Of a DNA stretch of 64,000 nt, positions 55,509-64,000 are shown one piece after another (position 1 is the first letter of the stretch; every line of letters begins with the position of its first letter). A program made the translations under genes and the position numbers. The DNA is from Nostoc sp. TCL240-02 (GTDB lineage: Bacteria > Cyanobacteriota > Cyanobacteriia > Cyanobacteriales > Nostocaceae). The notes under the pieces were generated by a model. The model was not told the origin of the DNA and made no database searches. It saw only the letters and a list, made by a program, of their open reading frames with translations. Where the stretch lies: positions 63,501 through 127,500 of the forward strand of contig NZ_CP040094.1 of assembly GCF_013343235.1 (NCBI RefSeq), written 5' to 3'.

Positions 55509-57227
55509 AAAATACGCTCTTGTATGTAAATAAAGACTGTTTTATATTTGGCGACATTTATCTTCTTTTTCCTTTCTCCAATCCAGAAAATTATCTAGAT
55601 TTGATGCCTGCACATCTATTGCAATGAATACCAGCCAGACTTAATTATAAAAATGATTAACTATTATAAATGTTTAATATTTGACTCCACGAATCACATC
55701 ATTTTCTGCAATTTCTTCAAGATCATTGTCCATATCGGAAGTAACAAGATTACAAAATAGTGCTTAAGTTAACTTAAATAAAGTTAATAACTATTACAAA
55801 TTTATATTGAAAGTAGGGGCGGGATTAAGCAGGATCATAAAATATCTTGTTAAACCCGCTCTTACAGATAAACCGTATTGCAGAAGCTGCTTCTTCGTTA
55901 AGCTTACTCAATCTTTAGCAAAGGAGTATATGAACGATTTTTTGATAGATATGTCTATTTTTTCGCTTTTGAAATCTTATTTATTTTCATTAGCGTCAAA
56001 CCAACTTAGACTTTATTAAGTTTTATACATATAGTAAAGAGATATGATTTTATTGAACTTCTCTTGCAATGTCCTCTAATTAGACCTTTCAGAAGGTATA
56101 AGTACCAAAAAAAATCATAAATTGTATTTATCAACACATTGTTACTTAATATTTCCTATTTCTTTTGGAATACTTGTAAGCTATAAGTGCATGAGCTATA
56201 AAAATAATTTACTCCTTGTGACAGATGACGAGCTGTCCAATCATGTTATTAGATACCTAAGTGAGCTAATTTAGGATCAGTTAAATTAATGAGCAATAAT
56301 TTACTTATTAAAACTATAAGTCTTAGAACAAATATATCTAAATTAGAATTGACAAGATTATTTTATTATGCACTAAAGTTTTTGACTTATGGTTATTCTC
56401 TTGATTGCATAACAGTTATAAATGATTAGCTAAAATCAAAACTACTATGGACTTTTGTAGCATATTATTTATTAGGCTTTTGGATATAGCTTTGAAAGAA
56501 ATGATCAAAATCTCTCTCAGAGATACAGCGCTGAAGATGGGTAAAAAGTGCAGTGTTGTTATATTTTAATGGGTTGAAGTCAGTTATGTATATCTATGTG
56601 AATTAGGTTAAAGCATAAACATTAGATATTGCCCTTAATTTTATTATTATAGTCAAAAGGATAAAAAAGGTAGTTTTTTATATTGTAATGTTGACTATAT
56701 CAAGTTTTATATATTTGGTTTTAATTTATAAAAATAATTATCGGCCAGTAAGAATAAACACTATTTTACTCTTCTAATATTGAATGAAGAGTAAGATAGT
56801 TCTTACTTATGTATTTAACAATAATATCTTTATGTTACCAATATAAAAATCTCTCTTTTTATTGTTAAAATTATCTTTAAATGCACTAAATAACTTCTGA
56901 TTCTTTTGAATTCCATTTATTTATAAATAGCCAATAGCATCATGATGATTTTAGAAATTTATGATTAGCAACTCATCAATGGCTATAGCACTGACTTATT
57001 TAACCGAGCGACTAGGGATATGGATTCTGTCCTTTATTACGTTAGTTCAATCTAAGTCTTCATTGGTGTTATAGCCAGAATTAGAGATTTGCTGGTTTCC
57101 TAATGGTAGTGTTCTGAGTTGTTAATTAATAATCATTTTCAACTCAACACACATAACTTTTTTGACAGATGACTCGGCATAGAATTTGGTCATCATTCCC
57201 TGCCACAAAAATCCTAGTGATGGAAAA
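55509..57227. other. Long AT-rich non-coding region between the HetP-like and regulator genes
   Basis: About 1.7 kb, clearly more AT-rich than its flanks. 55812-55866 is a repeat-like hairpin (GTAGGGGCGGGATTAAGC ... TTAAACCCGCTC) typical of Nostoc dispersed repeats, and accounts for an accidental 70-codon frame. A 27-codon frame near 56189 (MSYKNNLLLVTDDELSNHVI) could be a gene remnant. Nothing else is supported; a regulatory role for the flanking HetP-like gene is possible. Confidence 0.45.
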
Positions 57228-58097
57228 ATGAGATACGAATCGTCGAAAAAAATTCTTGTAGTTGAAGATGATGCGGTTACTCGCAATCTCTTCTTAGAAG
57301 TTCTTGAGGCTCAAGGTTTTGACACCATAGGTGCTGAAGATGGAGTAGCTGGTATCCAGAAAGCACAAGAGCATTTACCCGACTTAGTGATTTGCGATAT
57401 TCAAATGCCAGATATGGATGGCTACACCGTTTTGGCTAGGTTGCGCCAAGATCCTCACACAGCAATTATTCCTTTCATTTTTTTGACTGGGAGTAATACT
57501 CAAACAGATGTTCGCAAAGGTATGGAGTTGGGAGCGGATGATTATCTGACTAAACCCTCTAGTATAGAAGATTTGCTCAGAGCGATCGCTGTCCGATTAG
57601 AAAAGCAAGCTTTTTTGAGGTATTGGTACGCTACTAACTCTCATCAAGCCGCTCAATCACCACCTTCATCGTTCAACTCTGAGTCCATTTTTCCATCTGT
57701 TCCCCAACTTAAAGCGGTTTTCGACTTTATTGAAGCTAATTATCGCCAAGGAATTACTTTGTCTGATGTGGCTCTTGCGGTTGGTTATTCGCCTGCTTAC
57801 TTGACTAACCGAGTAGCCAAACAAACAGGAGAAACTGTAAACGCTTGGATTGTTAAGCGTCGAATGGCAGCAGCACGTCCTTTACTTAGAGATACCAATC
57901 AGACAATCGACCAGATTGCTATTGCACTGGGCTATCAAAATACATGTCATTTCTCTCGTCAGTTTCGTCAACACCACGGGCTTTCTCCCAAAACTTGGAG
58001 AAAACAGCAACAACTTTTTCAGTCTTCTAAAAACGCGAAGCTACAATTGATCAAAAATCATGGTGCATTAGAAAAACTTGTACCTTTAGGTTGCTGA
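57228..58097 (+). CDS. Receiver-AraC response regulator
   Basis: 289 residues from ATG 57228, which has GGA close upstream; the longer frame to 57186 is not needed. Receiver: VVEDDAVTRNL, Asp in VICDIQMPDMDG, Thr in FLTGSN, Lys in LTKPSS. After a Ser/Pro linker comes a full AraC-type double HTH: ITLSDVALAVGYSPAYLTNRVAKQTGETVNAWIVKRRMAAARPLL and QIAIALGYQNTCHFSRQFRQHHGLSPKTWR. It is a two-component transcription factor; no kinase is adjacent. Divergent from the HetP-like gene over a long spacer. Confidence 0.93.
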   Translation: MRYESSKKILVVEDDAVTRNLFLEVLEAQGFDTIGAEDGVAGIQKAQEHLPDLVICDIQMPDMDGYTVLARLRQDPHTAIIPFIFLTGSNTQTDVRKGMELGADDYLTKPSSIEDLLRAIAVRLEKQAFLRYWYATNSHQAAQSPPSSFNSESIFPSVPQLKAVFDFIEANYRQGITLSDVALAVGYSPAYLTNRVAKQTGETVNAWIVKRRMAAARPLLRDTNQTIDQIAIALGYQNTCHFSRQFRQHHGLSPKTWRKQQQLFQSSKNAKLQLIKNHGALEKLVPLGC

Positions 58098-58111
58098 TTA
58101 AAAGCAAATTA

Positions 58112-58441
58112 CTAGTTTTCACTACTTTTTTGCTTGCTCAACTGCTGCATTAATAATTGCACTCCCAGAGCCAACAAACCAATTGCTACTATACCAAATA
58201 TTCCGCTTCCTAAAGCAACTACACCAACAACCAGAGTCCGAACAGCAGAAGATATCTTAATTACCAATGGATTAATTGAATGGAGAGGTTTAGCAGCAAA
58301 ATTTGTAGCGATCGCAATCATCAGTGAATACATTGCATATCCCATTCCTCCAGAAATTACTGCCCCAATTAGACAGCGTAACGGACTTGCTGCTACCGGC
58401 ATTTTAGTATCCGTTTGTGGCGTTAAATTTTGGTCACTCAT
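58112..58441 (-). CDS. DUF3082 membrane protein
   Basis: 109 residues with two hydrophobic regions (RCLIGAVISGGMGYAMYSLMIAIATNFA and VVGVVALGSGIFGIVAIGLLALGVQLL) and charged ends. The pattern matches the cyanobacteria/plastid DUF3082 family of unknown function. It is the third gene of a minus-strand group after rsmA and ispE, an order that I recall as common in cyanobacteria, so co-transcription is likely. Confidence 0.8.
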   Translation of the reverse strand: MSDQNLTPQTDTKMPVAASPLRCLIGAVISGGMGYAMYSLMIAIATNFAAKPLHSINPLVIKISSAVRTLVVGVVALGSGIFGIVAIGLLALGVQLLMQQLSKQKSSEN

Positions 58442-58502
58442 AGGATTTTGGATTTTAGATTTTTAGTTGGGACATTATTTTCCATTAATTAAAAATAATT
58501 AT

Positions 58503-59456
58503 TTAAACAGATGATGTCACTTTAATACCATGCGTAATTGTCCGAGTTACAAATAATTCTAAGTCCTCATCAATAATTGCTTCCCTTACTTGCTGCAAAA
58601 CGAGTTCTGCCTGCTGTTGAGACTCAAAAAGAGCAAATACTGTTGGGCCAGAACCGGACATCATTGTTCCTAACACGCCTTCCTGATTTGCAAACACTTC
58701 TCGCAACTGCAAAACTTGGGGATAGGCTGGCAATACCACACGCTCTAAATCATTGTGCAATTTTTGGGCAATTTCTCTCGTATCTTTATGCAAGACAGCT
58801 TTTACTATTGCTCCTGAATGAACTGCACTAGCACGTGCTACCAAATTATCGGTATCTCTAATATAAGAATGACCAAACTGCTGTCGATAGGTTTTGTATG
58901 CCCAAGGTGTGGAAACTTCCAGACTGCGGTATTTCCCCAATACTATATATATATTATCTAAACTCGGTAGGGGAGAAAGTTGCTCACCCCTACCTGTTGC
59001 GATCGCAGTTCCACCCGCTACACAAAATGGGACATCGGAACCGAGTGTACCTCCTAATTCTTCTAATTCAGACTGAGTTAATCCCAACTTCCACAGTAAA
59101 TCTATACCCACTAACACAGCTGCTGCATTCGTCGAACCCCCAGCCAACCCAGCCGCTACAGGAATCTGCTTATTGACGGTAATCTCCACACCGCCATATT
59201 TAGCAAAGGCTTCGGGAAATTGCCTGACCATTAATTCTGCTGCTCGGTATGCCAGATTACTTTTATCTGTCGGTACTTGTGGGTGATTGCAGTGAACACG
59301 AATGCTGTCAGTGCTAGTGGAACGCACATCAATCTTGTCTGAAAGTCCGATACTTTGAAGTATCATGGCTAATTCATGATAACCATCAGGGCGATACCCA
59401 ATTATTTCCAGATATAAGTTGATTTTAGCAGGGGCAATTAGGCTGTAGGAACGCAT
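58503..59456 (-). CDS. ispE: 4-diphosphocytidyl-2-C-methyl-D-erythritol kinase
   Basis: 317 residues, GHMP kinase fold. N-terminal substrate strand IAPAKINLYLEIIGYRPDGYHEL with the catalytic Lys, the ATP loop PVAAGLAGGSTNAAAVLVG, DVPFCVAGGTAIATGRGE with the catalytic Asp, and the C-terminal GTMMSGSGPTVFAL. It phosphorylates CDP-ME in the MEP route to isoprenoids, which feeds carotenoid and phytol synthesis. It follows rsmA by 70 bp; a short STRR-like GGGGAATG array lies in the gap. Confidence 0.95.
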   Translation of the reverse strand: MRSYSLIAPAKINLYLEIIGYRPDGYHELAMILQSIGLSDKIDVRSTSTDSIRVHCNHPQVPTDKSNLAYRAAELMVRQFPEAFAKYGGVEITVNKQIPVAAGLAGGSTNAAAVLVGIDLLWKLGLTQSELEELGGTLGSDVPFCVAGGTAIATGRGEQLSPLPSLDNIYIVLGKYRSLEVSTPWAYKTYRQQFGHSYIRDTDNLVARASAVHSGAIVKAVLHKDTREIAQKLHNDLERVVLPAYPQVLQLREVFANQEGVLGTMMSGSGPTVFALFESQQQAELVLQQVREAIIDEDLELFVTRTITHGIKVTSSV

Positions 59457-59526
59457 TTTATAAGAATGGGGAATGGGGAATGGGGAATGCGGAATTGGAG
59501 AATGGGAAAAAATCTATTTTATCTTG

Positions 59527-60387
59527 TCATCTATTTCCTACTCCCTGCTCCCCACTCTCTACTGTCAGTTCATTTGCTAGGATTACCCATTGCTGAACAC
59601 TGATATCTTCAGCTCTGGCTTGGGGATTTATTTTTAATTGTTCCAGTAAGTGGCTCAGGCGATCGCGTTCTATAACAGATTGCAAATTATTTCGTAACAT
59701 TTTGCGCTTGGCACCAAACCCCAACTTCAAGAAAGTCTCTAACTGTCGGGGATTAAGCGCTGGTATTTCTATTTTTCGGGGACGTAATCGTACCACTGCT
59801 GAATCAACTTTTGGCGCTGGATGGAATGCAGAGGCTGGGACTGTGCAGATTAACTCACACTCAGCCAAATACTGTACCCGCACGCTCAACGCCCCAAAGG
59901 TTTTTGACCCTGGTTTAGCATACAACCTTTCTGCCACTTCTTTTTGTACCAGCAACACTATAGAGTCAAATGGTTCGGGGTTAGGATTTGCGATTGTACC
60001 CAGTAGTTTCTCAATGATTGGCCCTGTTATGTTGTAGGGAATATTGGCTACTACTTTGTTTGGCTTTTGGAAATTGGGAAAGGCTACCAAATAAGATGGT
60101 AAATCCAGGGTGAGAAAATCGCCTTGCAGCAATAAGAAATTTTTAGTCTTACCCAGTTGCTTTGACAACAGATGGCATAGGTCGCGGTCTATTTCAACTG
60201 CAATTAGAGATTGCACTAAGGGTAATAAACGACGAGTTAGAATACCAGTTCCAGGGCCAATTTCCAGGATGCGATCGCCTTTGACGGAGCGATCGCTTTC
60301 TGTACACTCCGCTGCTTTAATAATTGCGTCGAGCGCCTTTTCACTTTTGAGCCAATGTTGAGCAAAGACCTTACGCGGTCGGATCAT
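59527..60387 (-). CDS. rsmA: 16S rRNA dimethyladenosine transferase
   Basis: 286 residues. KsgA family: KVFAQHWLKSEKALDAII start, SAM motif LEIGPGTGILTRRLL, acidic strand VEIDRDLCHLL, GDFLTLDLP, catalytic NIPYNITGPIIEKLL, VQKEVAERLYAKPGSKTFGALSVRVQYLAE and HPAPKVDSAVVRL. It dimethylates two adjacent adenines near the 16S 3' end. The enzyme is encoded divergently from, and 650 bp upstream of, the rRNA operon whose product it modifies. Start ATG 60387. Confidence 0.96.
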   Translation of the reverse strand: MIRPRKVFAQHWLKSEKALDAIIKAAECTESDRSVKGDRILEIGPGTGILTRRLLPLVQSLIAVEIDRDLCHLLSKQLGKTKNFLLLQGDFLTLDLPSYLVAFPNFQKPNKVVANIPYNITGPIIEKLLGTIANPNPEPFDSIVLLVQKEVAERLYAKPGSKTFGALSVRVQYLAECELICTVPASAFHPAPKVDSAVVRLRPRKIEIPALNPRQLETFLKLGFGAKRKMLRNNLQSVIERDRLSHLLEQLKINPQARAEDISVQQWVILANELTVESGEQGVGNR

Positions 60388-61039
60388 CTGTATTTCTTGC
60401 CTAGTCTAGTTTTTAGCTTTTTCTCAAAAACTCATTATAAATTGTGAAATCCGTCTACAGCGCTAGACTCACTGTAACGAATCTTTTGGGTAGGCATCTA
60501 GTTGTAAAATGGGAGCCTTTAACCGGAGGCTCTGGAACAACTATGCTTTTATATTCTTATATTTATATATGGTTAGTTCAGGCATTTGGATTTATGATAA
60601 ATCCCTCCAGCAAGACTACCTTCTACCTTTTTCGATAATGATTACTATAATCACTCAGCTTGCATCAGAGCCAATTTAGAAATACTAACTAGCTATATGC
60701 ATTATCCACACAGTAAAGTTCAGCTACTTCGTCTATGCTTTCCCTATATTACTTAAGCCATTAACTTGAAAGTAATTCCAGCCAAGAGATTTGCCCTTTT
60801 AGAAAAAAAAACAATTTACCCCTTGACAAACCAGGGGATGACTAGTTATCCTAGTTAAGTGGAAAAGCGAGAGAAGCCAACCACCACTGAACCTGAAAAA
60901 CATAATACTTTGAAAGCTTAAAGAAAAACCAATCCTCGTCAAAGGATTTTACTTTTTGGCAAACCCCAAAAAGATAATCAAAAATAGTAACTAGGATTCC
61001 GAAAAAGTATTTTTCGGAAACACAAACTCAAAACACAAC
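60388..61039. other. rRNA operon upstream region
   Basis: About 650 bases between rsmA and 16S rRNA. It contains the likely rrn promoter at 60823-60852 and, downstream of it, the leader that is processed during rRNA maturation (including a TTTCGGAAACACAAAC-like stretch near 61010). No gene supported. Confidence 0.6.
60823..60852 (+). promoter_or_regulatory. Putative rrn promoter
   Basis: TTGACA at 60823-60828, an 18-bp spacer, then TATCCT at 60847-60852. A consensus -35 box about 215 bp before mature 16S rRNA fits a sigma-70-type rrn promoter. Inferred from sequence only. Confidence 0.5.
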
Positions 61040-62528
<1,489 letters not shown>

Positions 62529-62660
62529 TTAGGGAGACCTACACCCCTTACATATCGAAAAACATACAGTTAAATAGATAGTAAGTTGGTCATTCCTTAG
62601 GTCGGTCGCAGACATGAGCAAAATATAAAAAGCTTTCAAACTATGATTTGGTTCGTTTAG

Positions 62661-62734
<74 letters not shown>

Positions 62735-62751
62735 CACCTGAATCAATTAAA

Positions 62752-62825
62752 GATGTAAAATTAAAAATTAAAAATTTCAGATAACTTCTTTAATTTTTAA
62801 TTATCAATTTTTAATTTTTAATTGT
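62752..62825. repeat. AT-rich inverted repeat between the two ITS tRNAs
   Basis: AAATTAAAAATTAAAAATTTC and its near-complement TTAATTTTTAATT arms form a long AT-only hairpin in the spacer between tRNA-Ile and tRNA-Ala. Confidence 0.7.
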
Positions 62826-62829
62826 ATCT

Positions 62830-62902
62830 GGGGGTTTAGCTCAGTTGGTAGAGCGCCTGCTTTGCAAGCAGGATGTCAGCGGTTCGAGTCCGCTAACCTC
62901 CA
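62830..62902 (+). tRNA. tRNA-Ala (TGC)
   Basis: Acceptor GGGGGTT pairs with AACCTCC, discriminator A, anticodon loop TTTGCAA with TGC, and T arm AGCGG-TTCGAGT-CCGCT. Normal ITS tRNA-Ala; CCA is not completely encoded (ACC follows). Confidence 0.96.
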
Positions 62903-62937
62903 CCTGTGGCGATTGCCATTGAAAAAAAGAGTGAGAG

Positions 62938-63010
62938 TTCAGCAACATGACACTCGTGTCAGACTGCTGAGTTGAATCTCAGCCAGAACCTTGAAAACTG
63001 CATAGAAACG
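62938..63010 (+). promoter_or_regulatory. ITS box B hairpin and box A antitermination region
   Basis: CAGCA ... TGCTG arms around CATGACACTCGTGTCA (62941-62970) form the box B hairpin, followed by the box A-like segment GAACCTTGAAAACTGCATAG at about 62987-63006. This arrangement is conserved in cyanobacterial rRNA spacers. Confidence 0.7.
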
Positions 63011-63150
63011 CGAAATTAGCAGGCAGACACAGACATTGAGAGTACTGAGTGCCTCGGGTTAGAGTGCTGATTAAAGTCAGTGCGAAGTCAGGGGGTAAGC
63101 AGAACTAACTATTTGTGAATGCAAATTGTGAAACACCAAATGAATTGAGT

Positions 63151-64000
63151 GGTCAAGCTAATAAGGGCTAACGGTGGATACCTAGGCACACAGAGGCGAC
63201 GAAGGACGTGGTTACCGACGATATGCTCCGGGGAGTTGGAAGCAAACATTGAGCCGGAGATTTCCGAATGGGGCAACCCTATATACTACCTGCTGAATAT
63301 ATAGGCAGGAGAGAGCCAACCCAGCGAATTGAAACATCTTAGTAGCTGGAGGAAGAGAAATCAAAACAGAGATTCCCTAAGTAGTGGTGAGCGAAAGGGG
63401 AAGAGCCTAAACCAATTGGTTTACCGATTGGGGTAGTGGGACAGCAATATCGAATCTGGCGGTTAAACGAAGCAGCTAAATACTGCACCAAAGAAGGTGA
63501 AAGTCCTGTAGTTGAAAACTCAAGGATAGTAGCTGAATCCCGAGTAGCATGGGGCACGAGGAATCCCATGTGAATCAGCGAGGACCACCTCGTAAGGCTA
63601 AATACTACTGTGTGACCGATAGTGAACCAGTACCGCGAGGGAAAGGTGAAAAGAACCCCGGAAGGGGAGTGAAATAGAACATGAAACCGTTAGCTTACAA
63701 GCAGTGGGAGGACTATTTAAAAGTCTGACCGCGTGCCTGTTGAAGAATGAGCCGGCGACTTATAGGCACTGGTAGGTTAAAGCGAGAATGCTGGAGCCAA
63801 AGGGAAACCGAGTCTGAAAAGGGCGATAATCAGTGTTTATAGACCCGAACCCTGGTGATCTAACCATGGCCAGGATGAAGCTTGGGTAACACCAAGTGGA
63901 GGTCCGCACCGACTGATGTTGAAAAATCAGCGGATGAGTTGTGGTTAGGGGTGAAATGCCAATCGAACCAGGAGCTAGCTGGTTCTCCCCGAAATGTGTT
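63151..64000 (+). rRNA. rrl: 23S ribosomal RNA, 5' part
   Basis: Begins at GGTCAAGCTAATAAGGGCTA followed by ACGGTGGATACCTAGGCAC and runs off the window. Domain I motifs such as AGTAGTGGTGAGCGAA and GTACCGCGAGGGAAAGGTG are present. About 850 of ~2,800 bases are in view. The short ORFs in it are accidental. Confidence 0.97.

Noticed and set aside
55807..56019. 70-codon plus-strand ORF in the HetP-like upstream region
   Set aside because: Its first part is a dispersed GTAGGGGCGGG repeat, and the rest is AT-rich without coding character.

Overview
The window looks like chromosomal DNA of a filamentous, probably heterocyst-forming cyanobacterium close to Nostoc. The evidence is the frequent HIP1 octamer GCGATCGC, the photosystem II gene psbI, paired HCP and CTDH carotenoid-protein genes, a HetP-family gene, heptanucleotide tandem repeats, small palindromic dispersed repeats, and an rRNA operon of the order 16S - tRNA-Ile - tRNA-Ala - 23S. 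Many coding starts were moved from the longest open frame to an internal ATG or GTG where a ribosome-binding site or the family's usual N terminus favoured it.

Layout. 1-5.1 kb is a decayed region: the end of a TpsB transporter, a TpsA adhesin cut off after its first ~110 residues and joined to a histidine kinase lacking half its receiver domain, a further kinase remnant, a Uma2 nuclease, and an IS4-type element that seems to split a small minus-strand gene. 5.7-10.7 kb holds housekeeping and unknown genes (two-domain membrane protein, FtsE-like ATPase, WecB/TagA glycosyltransferase). 10.9-14.1 kb holds a miniature IS200/IS605-like element and a signalling group: a NarL-type regulator, a receiver-GAF-PP2C phosphatase and an RsbW-like kinase. 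14.2-17.8 kb carries the carotenoid shuttle pair CTDH and HCP around a queG-HAD fusion. 17.9-24.2 kb has an ABC ATPase, a GT4 glycosyltransferase, DUF429, a frameshifted DUF29 gene and glycogen phosphorylase. 26.4-34.2 kb holds a hexapeptide acyltransferase, psbI, an LptD-like DUF3769 protein, a small porin-like protein and murJ. 34.7-45.2 kb holds a four-GAF histidine kinase, a pentapeptide protein, an LCP protein divergent from a mannose-1-phosphate guanylyltransferase, yidD, an AarF kinase and an ABC-2 exporter. 45.3-52.6 kb holds a 4-Cys Ser/Thr kinase, a hydrolase, a MOSC protein, a bestrophin, a VOC protein and a SIMPL protein. 52.7-54.1 kb has an IS630 remnant beside an apparently intact IS630 element with a frameshift site. 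54.1-60.4 kb holds a trpC paralogue, a HetP-like gene, a receiver-AraC regulator and the rsmA-ispE-DUF3082 group. The rRNA operon fills the rest.

Themes. Cell-envelope functions recur (LptD-like, MurJ, LCP, glycosyltransferases, GDP-mannose synthesis, TPS secretion), as does signalling. Small mobile repeats are unusually visible. Several lie in frame inside working genes (manC, DUF429, DUF3769, SIMPL, Ser/Thr kinase), and others form miniature elements directly upstream of genes.

Most unexpected candidates. (1) A pair, perhaps a trio, of homologous short transcription-unit-like segments at 50.5-51.6 kb, each with a -10-like box and an intrinsic terminator on the strand opposite to both flanking genes. 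(2) The queG-HAD fusion inside the HCP/CTDH locus. (3) The in-frame repeat insertions. All are read by eye; no database search was possible.
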